A stretch of DNA of 64,000 nt, taken from Brevundimonas sp. SORGH_AS_0993. Lineage in GTDB: Bacteria; Pseudomonadota; Alphaproteobacteria; Caulobacterales; Caulobacteraceae. Positions 42,863 to 52,282 of the stretch are shown here, piece after piece. The notes under the pieces are model-generated. The model was given only the letters and a program-made list of their open reading frames with translations, searched no databases and was not told the origin of the DNA. The stretch is from contig NZ_JAUTAH010000001.1 in assembly GCF_030818545.1 (NCBI RefSeq), positions 501,001 to 565,000 of the forward strand, in the 5' to 3' direction. Each line of letters opens with the position of its first letter. The stretch's first letter is position 1. The position numbers were made by a program, and so were the translations under genes.

Positions 42863-43069
42863 GTGGTGAAATTGACCGCCGAACAAGACATCGCCGACAA
42901 GATCGCCGCCGCGAAGGCCCGGCTGGTCGTGGTCGAACCCCAGGCCAGCAGCCTGTCCGCCCTAGGCGCCGCCGCGCTGGCGGCGACGGCGGCCGTTCTG
43001 ATGGCGGGCGTGATGGTGATCGGGCCGGGCGTTCACTTTGATGATGCGACGTCGACCTATCAGCCCTGA
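42863..43069 (+). CDS. Small hypothetical membrane protein opposite to the trp genes
   Basis: A 68-aa ORF on the plus strand in the 311-base gap between trpG and trpE, which are both on the minus strand. GTG 42863 or GTG 42866 is the likely start. Residues about 5-30 form a charged helix (EQDIADKIAAAKARLVVVE). One hydrophobic segment follows (LGAAALAATAAVLMAGVMVIG, about 37-57). The C-terminus is short and polar. I recognise no family. The ORF fills the gap closely and looks like a real single-pass protein, but no ribosome-binding site stands out. Confidence 0.55.
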   Translation: MVKLTAEQDIADKIAAAKARLVVVEPQASSLSALGAAALAATAAVLMAGVMVIGPGVHFDDATSTYQP

Positions 43070-43088
43070 TCCTTAGGCGTCCTGAGAC

Positions 43089-44607
43089 CTAGCGGTTGCC
43101 CGAGCGAAAGCGCCAGGCGTCCTCGGCCGCCCGCATCGGCGCGCGCGCCTTTTGCTGCGTCTCGGCGTATTCGGCGGCCGGATCGCTGTCGGCCACCACG
43201 CCAGCGCCGGCCTGGACGAAGATGCGATCGTCAGCAAACAGCGCCGTGCGCAGGGTGATGCAGATATCCGCCTCTCCTCCCGCCGAAATGTAGCCGACGC
43301 CGCCACCATAGCCGACGCCGCGTTTTTCGGTCTCAAGCTCGTCGATGATCTCCATCGCGCGGACCTTCGGCGCGCCCGACAGGGTGCCGGCGGGCAGGGC
43401 GGCCAGGAGAGTGTCCACCGCGTCCAACTTCGGATTGGCCTTGCCGCGCACATTGGAGACGATGTGCATGACCTGGCTGTAGCGTTCGACGACGAAGCTT
43501 TCGGTGACTTCGACCGTGCCCGGCGCGGCGACGCGGCCGACATCGTTTCGGCCCAGGTCCAGCAGCATCAGGTGTTCGGCCAGTTCCTTCGGATCGGCCA
43601 GCAGTTCGGCTTCCAGGGCCTTGTCGGCTTCGGGCGTGGCGCCACGCGCGCGGGTGCCGGCCAGCGGACGGATCGTGACCGTCCCTTCCTTCAGCCGGAC
43701 CAGGATTTCCGGGCTGGACCCCGCAAGCTGGAACCCGTCGAAGTTCAGATAGAAGAGATAGGGCGACGGGTTCTGGCGGCGCAGCGAGCGATAGAAGGCG
43801 AACGGATCGTCGGACCACGGCGCCGAGAAGCGGTGGCTGAGCACGACCTGAAAGATGTCGCCGGCGGTGATGTAGTCCTTGGCGCGAGCCACCATCCGAC
43901 CGAAACCGGCCTGATCGACCGGCGAGGCGAAGACCGGCGCCGGGGTTTCCTGCGGCGTGGCGCGAAAAGGCAGGGGCTCGCGCAAGGCGGTTTCGAAGGG
44001 CGTCGAGGCGGTCCAGAGCGGCGTCGAAGGCCGCCTGGGGGGCGATGTCCGCGTCGGGATAGGCGGCGGCGACCAGAACGACCTCGTGCCGGACCGAATC
44101 GAAGATAGCGACCAGGGACGGTCGGGTCAGGACCGCGTCCGGCAGGTTCAGCGGATCGGGATTGGGCGCGCCCAGCGGTTCCAGCAGCCGAACCATATCG
44201 TAGCCGAACACACCGAACAGGCCCGCCGCCATCGGCGGCAGGTCGTCGGGCAGATCGAAGCGCGAAGCGGCGATCAGGGCGCGAAGCGACCGAAGGGTCG
44301 GCAGGGCTTCCACGACGAACCGCCCGTCCTCGATCTGTGCGCCCCGCGCGATCTCCGCCCTGTCGGCGCGACAGCGCCAGACGACGTCGGGGTCCAGCGT
44401 CAGGATGGAGTAGCGGCCCTTGACCGTCCCGCCTTCCACCGATTCCAGCAGACAGGCGTAGGGGCGGTTCCGACCCAGCTTCAGGAAGGCCGAAACCGGC
44501 GTTTCCAGGTCGTCGATCAGGCGACGGACGACGACCTGGGGGCGACCGGCCGAAAGACCGGTGGCAAAGGCGTCGAAATCGCCTTCGCCGAACGCGGACT
44601 GGCTCAT
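43089..44607 (-). pseudogene. trpE: Anthranilate synthase component I, one-base frameshift (possible sequence error)
   Basis: Forms anthranilate from chorismate with TrpG. Read leftward from ATG 44607, the N-terminal domain is intact, with the feedback-binding LLES motif (ACLLESVEGG). About 200 residues in, at ...DALDRLDALR, the frame is lost, and the chorismate-binding domain continues one frame over from about 43987 to TAG 43089. That part contains ITAGDIFQVVLSHRF, LAGTRARGATPEAD, LLDLGRNDVGRVA and GTLSGAPKVRAMEI. Removing one T of the TTT at 43991-43993 restores ...LDALRTALREPLPF and a 505-aa protein of normal length. Its start overlaps the foldase stop (ATGA). If real, the strain should need tryptophan. 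Confidence 0.92.
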
Positions 44608-46505
44608 TGCGGCGGTGCGGCCGGGGTGTCGCCCGACAGGCCCAGGGCCTGACGAGCCATCGCCGGGTCGTTCTTGGCCTTGGACTTCTTGGCGCCGGCG
44701 GTCATCTCGGCCTGAACCAGAGCCTGCACCAGCTCCTGTGTCAGGCGCGGACGGACCTGCTCGGCCAGAGGACCGGCGACGGCTGGATTGGCGGCATGGA
44801 CATTGTCCACACGGCCGATGACGAAGCCCTGTTCGCCAGGCTGGGAGAAGACCTGACCCTTGCCCTGGCCGAACAGGCCCTGGAGGACGGCCTGGCCCAG
44901 CGCCTGCTGGGTCGCTTGATCGCGCATCACGCCGGTGCGCACGGTGACGGGGGCGTTGATGGAGCGGGCCACTGCGGCGATGTCCTCGCCGTTGCGGACG
45001 CGGCCGGCCAGTTCTTCGGCCTTGGTCGACAGCTTGCGCAGAGTTTCGCGCTGGATCCACTGCTGGGCCAGGGGTTCGCGCACCTCGGCCAGGGTCGGCA
45101 GGGCGGACGGGCGGATGTCGTTCACGCGGACCGCGAAATATTGACCTTGGCCAGCGTCGATCACGTCGCTTTCGCCGCCCTTGGTCAGGCTCCAGGCCGT
45201 TTCGAAGATTTGCGGCGGGGCGTTCAGCGCCTGACCGTTCGGCAGTTTCCCGTCCTTGGTGAAGGGCGGCAGATCGACGATGCGGGCGCCGACCGACTGG
45301 GCGGCGTCGGTCAGGGTCTTGCCGGCCTGGCGGGCGGCTTCATACTTCTCGACCTTGGCGTAGGTCTGGGTCTTCACATCCTCTTCGCGCAGCTCCTGTA
45401 CGATCTGTTCACGGCTGTTTTCCAGCGTCGCCGGCTGGCCGGGCTGGATCGCCGTGACCTTGGCGACGGCGAAGCCGACGCCGGCCTGGACCGGATCGGA
45501 CACCTGGTTGGGCTGAAGGCTGAAGACGGCGGCGGCCGTGGCGGCGTCGCCGACGGCGGTGCGAGGCGTGGCGTTGAAGACCGCAGGGGTGATGTTGTTG
45601 GCGCGCCCCGCCTCGGCCGGCGACTGACCGGCGCGCAGGGCGGCCGCGACCTTCTGGGCCGTTTCGCGATTCGGCGCGGTCAGGGTCACGAAGCTGCGGG
45701 TTTCCGGCTTGCCCAGGCTGTCTTTCTTGAACTGGAAGCGCTCGCGGATGCGGTCCTCGGAAATCGTCGGCGCGGCGTCGCGTTCCGGCGTAAACAGAAC
45801 GACCGAGACCATGCGGAACTCGGGCGCGCGCAGGCGTTCGGCGTTCTCCTGGATGAAGGCGGTCAGTTGGGCGTCGGTGGGCGCCGGAATCTGACCGGCC
45901 ATGGCGCGCGTCACCTCGAACCAGCGACCGTCGCGCGTCTCATAGGCCGAACCGGCCAGCAGGGCGCCGTAGATGCGCGGCAAGCGGGCTCCGGCGAAGA
46001 TGGCGGAGCCGAAATGCTCGACCGCATACTGGTCGCGCAGGTCCTGCTCCAACATGGCGGGCGTCAGGTTCTGCTGGGCCAGGGCGGTCTGATAGGCCTG
46101 CTGGTCGAATTGACCCGTTACGGAGTTGAAGAAGGCGGGGATCTGGCGAATCTGTTTGACGATCAGTTCCTGGCCCGGACGGATGCCGGCCTTCCAGGCC
46201 CAGTTCAGGAAGCCCAACTGTTCCGTCTGGCTGTCCAGGAAGCGGATGTGGATGTTCTCCGCCACCAGGTCCTGGTTGGTCAGGGGACGACCCGCCTGTT
46301 CCTGAAGCCGGGTGCGGACCTGATCGAAGGCGGTGCGGAACTCGGCCTCATTCATGGTGCGCGATCCCGCGTCGATCACATGCTTGGGGCCCAGGTTGGC
46401 GAACACGTCCATGCGCGCGCCGACGATCACGAAACTGATGGCGATCAGGACCAGCAGGGCGGCGGCCCATTTGGAGCGGGAAAAGGCGCGGAAGGCGGTG
46501 ATCAT
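44604..46505 (-). CDS. PpiD-like peptidyl-prolyl isomerase (SurA_N domain)
   Basis: A 633-aa envelope foldase. One N-terminal membrane helix (WAAALLVLIAISFVIVGAR, about 13-31) anchors it, so the bulk is periplasmic. A SurA-N-like chaperone region (NEAEFRTAFDQVRTRLQEQ) spans about 35-230. Parvulin-type PPIase segments are suggested near 230-370 (KKDSLGKPETRSFVTLT, QVSDPVQAGVGFAVAKV), and a helical C-terminus follows. PpiD works near the Sec translocon on emerging proteins. It lies upstream of trpE with an ATGA overlap, and secG is close by on the other strand. Confidence 0.88.
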   Translation of the reverse strand: MITAFRAFSRSKWAAALLVLIAISFVIVGARMDVFANLGPKHVIDAGSRTMNEAEFRTAFDQVRTRLQEQAGRPLTNQDLVAENIHIRFLDSQTEQLGFLNWAWKAGIRPGQELIVKQIRQIPAFFNSVTGQFDQQAYQTALAQQNLTPAMLEQDLRDQYAVEHFGSAIFAGARLPRIYGALLAGSAYETRDGRWFEVTRAMAGQIPAPTDAQLTAFIQENAERLRAPEFRMVSVVLFTPERDAAPTISEDRIRERFQFKKDSLGKPETRSFVTLTAPNRETAQKVAAALRAGQSPAEAGRANNITPAVFNATPRTAVGDAATAAAVFSLQPNQVSDPVQAGVGFAVAKVTAIQPGQPATLENSREQIVQELREEDVKTQTYAKVEKYEAARQAGKTLTDAAQSVGARIVDLPPFTKDGKLPNGQALNAPPQIFETAWSLTKGGESDVIDAGQGQYFAVRVNDIRPSALPTLAEVREPLAQQWIQRETLRKLSTKAEELAGRVRNGEDIAAVARSINAPVTVRTGVMRDQATQQALGQAVLQGLFGQGKGQVFSQPGEQGFVIGRVDNVHAANPAVAGPLAEQVRPRLTQELVQALVQAEMTAGAKKSKAKNDPAMARQALGLSGDTPAAPPQ

Positions 46506-46645
46506 TCGAAAGCTCGAGGACGTGCCGAGATTGGCGTCATGGTGGCGTATAGTCGGGCGGGACGCGCCCCTGCAAGGACGGCTTCGTGTCCGGATTGCGG
46601 CGAAATGCCTTGGCTTCGCGTTTTGCGGCGCCTAGAGAAGCGGCC

Positions 46646-47395
46646 ATGAAACAATCCGTGAAGCTGATCGTCGGCAATTGGAAGATGCACGGCCTGTCCG
46701 CCGATCTGGGCGAAGCCGCCACGCTGCGCCAGGCGCTTGAGGAAGAAAGCGCTTCTTGCCGCGTCGTCCTGTGCCCGCCGGCGACCCTGCTGGATCGGAT
46801 GCGGACGGTCGTGGAGGGCGGAGCCGTAGAGTTGGGCGGACAGGATTGTCACGAGAAGCCGGCTGGGGCCTTCACCGGCTCGACCTCCGCCGCGATGTTG
46901 GCCGATGCGGGCGCGAGCCTGGTGATCCTGGGACATTCCGAGCGCCGCGCCGCCTTCGGCGAGAACGACGCCGCTGTGGCCGCCAAGGTCGAAGCGGCCA
47001 TCGCCGCAGGCCTTGAACCTATCGTCTGCGTCGGCGAGACCCTGGCCCAGCGCGAGGCGGGCGACGCCGTCGCGGTCGTCAGCGCTCAGGTCGAGAACTC
47101 GCTGGCGGACAGCCTGGCCGAACGGCCCTTCGCCGTGGCCTATGAGCCGGTCTGGGCCATCGGCACGGGCCTGACGCCGACGTTGGAGCAGATCGCGGAG
47201 GTTCACGCCGCGTTGCGCGCCGCCTTGGTGCGTCGGCTGGGCCAGGCGGCGGCGCGGATACCGATCCTCTACGGCGGGTCGGTGAAGCCCGAGAACGCGG
47301 CCGAGATTCTGGCCGCGTCCGAAGTCGGCGGCGCCCTGGTGGGGGGCGCCTCCTTAAAGGCCGAGGACTTTCTGAAAATCATCCGCGCCGCGTGA
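46646..47395 (+). CDS. tpiA: Triosephosphate isomerase
   Basis: Interconverts dihydroxyacetone phosphate and glyceraldehyde 3-phosphate; 249 aa. Catalytic residues are present: Lys in IVGNWKMHG (about residue 12), His in ILGHSERR (about 95) and Glu in AYEPVWAIGTG (about 167), with the phosphate-binding YGGSVKPENA near the end. ATG 46646 is chosen over an in-frame ATG 60 bases upstream because it gives the usual N-terminus. The 140-base gap to the divergent foldase gene must hold both promoters; I found no convincing boxes there. Confidence 0.97.
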   Translation: MKQSVKLIVGNWKMHGLSADLGEAATLRQALEEESASCRVVLCPPATLLDRMRTVVEGGAVELGGQDCHEKPAGAFTGSTSAAMLADAGASLVILGHSERRAAFGENDAAVAAKVEAAIAAGLEPIVCVGETLAQREAGDAVAVVSAQVENSLADSLAERPFAVAYEPVWAIGTGLTPTLEQIAEVHAALRAALVRRLGQAAARIPILYGGSVKPENAAEILAASEVGGALVGGASLKAEDFLKIIRAA

Positions 47396-47459
47396 CGTTT
47401 GCCCCCGACGGCCTTCGATGATAGAGGCCGCCGCTTGATCGGCGCACCTTCGCGCCCAC

Positions 47460-47888
47460 ATGAATGACGCCATGCTCCAGACCATCCTGCTCGTCGCCAT
47501 CATCATCGTCGCCATCTCCCTGACGGGCGTGGTGTTGCTGCAGCGTTCCGAGGGCGGCGCCCTGGGTATGGGCGGCGGACCTTCGGGCTTCATGACAGCG
47601 CGGGGCGCCGGCAATCTGCTGACCAAGGTGACATGGGTCCTGGCCGCCCTGCTGTTCGGCCTGACCATCGTGCTGACCGTCGTCGGCAACATGGACCGCG
47701 CCGCGGTGTCGGGCATCGACGCCGACGCCGTCGGCTCCCTGGCCACCCGTCCTGCGGCCAGCCAGACGCAACAACCGGCCCAGCCGCAGCCCGCCCAACC
47801 GGTCAAGCCGGCGGCGCCGTCGCTGGACGATCTGGAAGCCAGCGTCTCGGCGCCTGCGCAGAGCCCGGCCCAGCAGCCCGCCCGTTAA
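47460..47888 (+). CDS. secG: Preprotein translocase subunit SecG
   Basis: Small two-helix subunit of the SecYEG channel, 142 aa. The first helix is LQTILLVAIIIVAISLTGVVLLQ (about 5-27), followed by the conserved cytoplasmic SEGGALGMGGGPSGFMTARG segment. The second helix, VTWVLAALLFGLTIVLTVVG, lies at about 58-77. The C-terminal 60 residues are a Pro/Ala/Gln-rich tail (QPAQPQPAQPVKPAAP) longer than in E. coli. Starts at ATG 47460 or 47472. Lies 64 bases after tpiA, a common alphaproteobacterial order with pyrG. Confidence 0.95.
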   Translation: MNDAMLQTILLVAIIIVAISLTGVVLLQRSEGGALGMGGGPSGFMTARGAGNLLTKVTWVLAALLFGLTIVLTVVGNMDRAAVSGIDADAVGSLATRPAASQTQQPAQPQPAQPVKPAAPSLDDLEASVSAPAQSPAQQPAR

Positions 47889-47916
47889 CGGACGGGCCTT
47901 CGAAACGACCTTTTCG

Positions 47917-47948
47917 AAAGCGCGCCGCAGGGCGCGCTTTCTTCTTTT
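47917..47948 (+). terminator. Rho-independent terminator after secG
   Basis: AAAGCGCGCC (47917-47926) pairs perfectly with GGCGCGCTTT (47931-47940) over the loop GCAG and is followed by CTTCTTTT. It separates the tpiA-secG transcript from pyrG. Confidence 0.9.
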
Positions 47949-47950
47949 GA

Positions 47951-49666
<1,716 letters not shown>

Positions 49667-49769
49667 AAGAACAGCGTTCACGCAGCTGGGATTCCACCAG
49701 GCGCGGCTTTTGCTGTAACGCTAGGGAATTGGATCGTACTGGCACGGTCCAGGATCGCTGGAGCGATCG

Positions 49770-49928
49770 ATGATCGGCGAGTTGCTCTATCATCTGCACA
49801 AGCATGTCCGCCTCGCCCTGATTATCGGCGGACTGATTCTGGCCCTCGGCCTTGTGGCTGCCGGATACGGTCTGACGCGCCATGGGCCAGAGGCGTCGGC
49901 CCGTCCGGCGACCGCCGAACGGGCCTGA
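49770..49928 (+). CDS. Small hypothetical single-pass membrane protein
   Basis: A 52-codon ORF in the 266-base space between pyrG and the convergent outer-membrane gene. GGAG lies seven bases before ATG 49770. The peptide starts MIGELLYHLHKHVRLAL, has one long hydrophobic helix (about residues 16-34, LALIIGGLILALGLVAAGY) and ends in a polar Ala/Arg tail. No family is recognised. A clean start signal, a clear membrane helix and a good fit to the gap favour a real gene. Confidence 0.55.
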   Translation: MIGELLYHLHKHVRLALIIGGLILALGLVAAGYGLTRHGPEASARPATAERA

Positions 49929-49932
49929 GCCG

Positions 49933-51288
49933 TCAGTCGATCTTCAGCCGAACGAAGACCATCCCTCCATCGGGGTCGTCGCCGTAAAGGGGCTCAAGCG
50001 CCTGGGGCACGCGATTGACGGCATAGAGGGCGCCCAGACCTAACCGGATGTTCGGCGCGATCCGCCAGTCGCGCACGGCTCCGACCGAAGCCTTGCCGAC
50101 AACGTAGAGGGGGCCGTGGCCGCCGCCGACGCCGGGGACCAGTTCATCCGTTTCGATCCGCTCGGCGCGCCCGAAGACGGTCCAGTGTTCGTTCGGATGC
50201 ACGGCGGATTCCAGCAACCAGCCGTCCTTGGACTCGCCGTGGTCGTTGGTTTTGCGTCCCCAGGCCAGGGTCGAGGACCACCAGCCCGTGTCGCCCAGGC
50301 GTCGAGTATGGATGGCGCTGGTGGACCATTTCGTTTCGTCCTCGTCCGGCTCCAACTGCTCGGGGGCGGAGACCTGGGCGTAGGAGACCTGGAGGGACCA
50401 TGTGTCTGTGGGGTTCCAGCTGCCGCGCACCGACCAACTGTCCAGCCTGGGCGCGTCGATGCCCCAGCGGTGCTGGTCCGGCTCCCGGCCCTTGAAGGCC
50501 GAGGTCTCGATTTTGAAGCGGTCATGCGCCCAACCCAGGGTCGTCACGCCGAAGACGATATGGGTCGAGTCCAGCCAGTGGTGGGTGATCGGCGCCTCGG
50601 GGCTGTCCATGGCGCTCATGCGGTGCATGAAAGCCGGCGGACCAAAGGCGGGCTCGCCCGGCAGGCCAATGTAGCCATAGACGCTGTCCTTGTCGGACAG
50701 ACGTTTCGAATAGCTGGCCGACAGTTCCATGAAGAAGTCGTGCGGGTGCTGGCGGTCGACCAGGGGCGTGACCCCGTCCGCCGTCTCTCCGGCTGCCAAT
50801 AGCAATGGATAGCCCGCCTTTCCCATCAGCGGATCGGGGCTGAGCATGGCGCGCAAGTTCAGGGTCGAGCCGTCGTCGAAGTCGCGGCGGGCCGAAGTCA
50901 TCAGCATGCCGGCGACGAAGGTCTTGTCGTCGCCGCGCGGCCCGGATTGGCGGTCGTAGACGACGTTCAGCAGGGCGTGGGTCATCAGCATCCAGTCGCC
51001 GTGCATGGCGTGGACGCCGCCGTGGTCGCTGGCGTCCGGCTGCCAACTGGCGCCGGAGGCATCGCGGTTCATGGGCCATGCGCCATAGGGGCTGGTCATA
51101 GCCATGGCGTGGGGAGCGTCGGACGCCATGGTGTCGTGGTCGCCGTCGTGATCGCCCATTTCCTGCGCGGCAGGGTTCGCCGCAGGGGGCTCGTGAGTGT
51201 GGTGAGCTTGGTCCTGGGCGGTCGCCGCCTGGGCGAGGGCCAAGAGGGAGGCGCCGGCGCAGACGCCGACGAGGGTTCGGATGGCCAT
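49933..51288 (-). CDS. Exported His/Met-rich protein, probable outer-membrane beta-barrel
   Basis: A 451-aa protein with a cleavable signal peptide (ending ATAQDQ). A His/Asp/Met-rich stretch follows at residues about 28-62 (QAHHTHEPPAA, GDHDGDHDTMAS, PHAMAMTSPYG). The rest alternates short aromatic strands and turns, such as WSVRGSWNPTDTWSLQVSYA and WTVFGRAERIETDELV, and ends VFVRLKID, which fits an outer-membrane barrel. Similar proteins occur in copper and other metal-resistance islands, so a metal-related role is plausible but unproven. A second small Cys/His-bearing exported protein lies 55 bases upstream in the same direction. Confidence 0.7.
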   Translation of the reverse strand: MAIRTLVGVCAGASLLALAQAATAQDQAHHTHEPPAANPAAQEMGDHDGDHDTMASDAPHAMAMTSPYGAWPMNRDASGASWQPDASDHGGVHAMHGDWMLMTHALLNVVYDRQSGPRGDDKTFVAGMLMTSARRDFDDGSTLNLRAMLSPDPLMGKAGYPLLLAAGETADGVTPLVDRQHPHDFFMELSASYSKRLSDKDSVYGYIGLPGEPAFGPPAFMHRMSAMDSPEAPITHHWLDSTHIVFGVTTLGWAHDRFKIETSAFKGREPDQHRWGIDAPRLDSWSVRGSWNPTDTWSLQVSYAQVSAPEQLEPDEDETKWSTSAIHTRRLGDTGWWSSTLAWGRKTNDHGESKDGWLLESAVHPNEHWTVFGRAERIETDELVPGVGGGHGPLYVVGKASVGAVRDWRIAPNIRLGLGALYAVNRVPQALEPLYGDDPDGGMVFVRLKID

Positions 51289-51343
51289 CAGGGCCTCCTT
51301 TGATGTGATCGTGACTGAGGAGCGCCGAAACGACGCGCGGACT

Positions 51344-51685
51344 TCAGGCGATCAGGAGGCGTGGCGGGCCGGGTTCGGGCGACAGACGGCGGCCGACGGG
51401 CAGGCTGGAAGACCGGGAGGCGATCCGGTCTGCGGTCGGAAACGGACCGGGCAGGGCGTTCGGTGTCGGCGAGGGGGGGGCGACACAGGCCACGCAGCAG
51501 GCCATGGTCTTCAGCGTTCGGGGCGCGTGATCGGAAGGACGGCGCGTGTCCGTCTGTTCGACGGTCTGCGACATCTCATGACAAGGCGCGGCCGGCGCGG
51601 CGGCCGCGGCGAAGGCGCCGCTGACGCCCAGCGACAGCACCGCCAAGGCGCCGACCATCAACAGAACCGAGGAGACAAACCGCAT
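51344..51685 (-). CDS. Small exported Cys/His-containing protein
   Basis: A 113-aa protein with an N-terminal signal sequence (MRFVSSVLLMVGALAVLSLG, cleavage near AFAAA). The mature part has PCHEMSQ and MACCVACVAPP, a CCxxC-like cluster with a nearby CHxM, which suggests metal binding. The C-terminal half is Pro/Arg/Ser-rich. It precedes the His/Met-rich barrel protein by 55 bases and may be co-expressed as a metal-handling pair. No family is recognised with confidence. Confidence 0.6.
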   Translation of the reverse strand: MRFVSSVLLMVGALAVLSLGVSGAFAAAAAPAAPCHEMSQTVEQTDTRRPSDHAPRTLKTMACCVACVAPPSPTPNALPGPFPTADRIASRSSSLPVGRRLSPEPGPPRLLIA

Positions 51686-51724
51686 AGGCTCAGGATAGGG
51701 CGCGCCTCGGCGCCCCGCAACGCT

Positions 51725-52282
51725 TCAGGCGGCGGGTTTCTTGTCGATCAGCGGCAGGCCCGGGGCGTCGGGTGGCGTGTTGCGGCCTTGGCCCAGGGCG
51801 CGCTGCATGAAGACGACATCGCGCCAGCCTTCGTGTTTCCAGCCTGCGGCCTTGAACACGCCCGCATCCGCAAAGCCGCGCGCACGGTGAAGGGCGACGG
51901 AGCCGACGTTGTCGGAATCGCCGATCACGGCCACCATCTGCCTCAGGCCCATCGCTTCGCAGCGCAGGATCAGAGCGTCCAGAAGCGCGCTGGCGACGCC
52001 GCGTCCTCGCGCCTCCGGCGCGACATAGATCGAATTCTCGACCATGTAGCGATAGGCTTGCCGGGTTCGAAACGGGCTAGCGTAGGCGTAGCCGACCACG
52101 CCACGGTCGATCTCGGCGACCAGGCGCGGCAGACCCAGGGCTGCCACGGCGGCGAACCGGGCCGTCATCTCCATCTCGTCCGGGGCTTCCAGCTCGAAGG
52201 TGCCGCGTCCGTTCGCCACGCTTTCGGCGTAGATGGCTGTGATCGCGGCCATATCGTCCGTTTCGACATCGCGGACGATCAC
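51725..52282 (-). CDS. GNAT family N-acetyltransferase (phosphinothricin acetyltransferase-like)
   Basis: A 185-aa acetyl-CoA-dependent acetyltransferase. The acetyl-CoA loop is VAPEARGRGVASALLDAL (Q/RxxGxG/A type, about residues 90-107). The N-terminal IRDVETDDMAAITAIYAESV and ENSIYV, together with GFADAGVFKAAGWKHEGWRD near the C-terminus, match the PAT/MddA subgroup acting on phosphinothricin, methionine sulfoximine or related amino acids. The natural substrate is unknown. Its start overlaps the end of the following peptidase gene by four bases. Confidence 0.88.
   Translation of the reverse strand: MIVRDVETDDMAAITAIYAESVANGRGTFELEAPDEMEMTARFAAVAALGLPRLVAEIDRGVVGYAYASPFRTRQAYRYMVENSIYVAPEARGRGVASALLDALILRCEAMGLRQMVAVIGDSDNVGSVALHRARGFADAGVFKAAGWKHEGWRDVVFMQRALGQGRNTPPDAPGLPLIDKKPAA

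Noticed and set aside
46506-46645. Candidate divergent promoters for the foldase gene and tpiA (for example TATACG on the minus strand).
   Set aside because: The -35 matches are poor (three of six bases), so no site is reported although promoters must exist there.
44607-46649. A 680-aa plus-strand open frame across the foldase gene.
   Set aside because: It is the antisense of a real PpiD-like gene, with low-complexity His/Gly/Leu composition typical of such shadows.
47396-47459. A possible tpiA terminator hairpin (GGCCT...AGGCC).
   Set aside because: The stem is only five pairs and no U-run follows.
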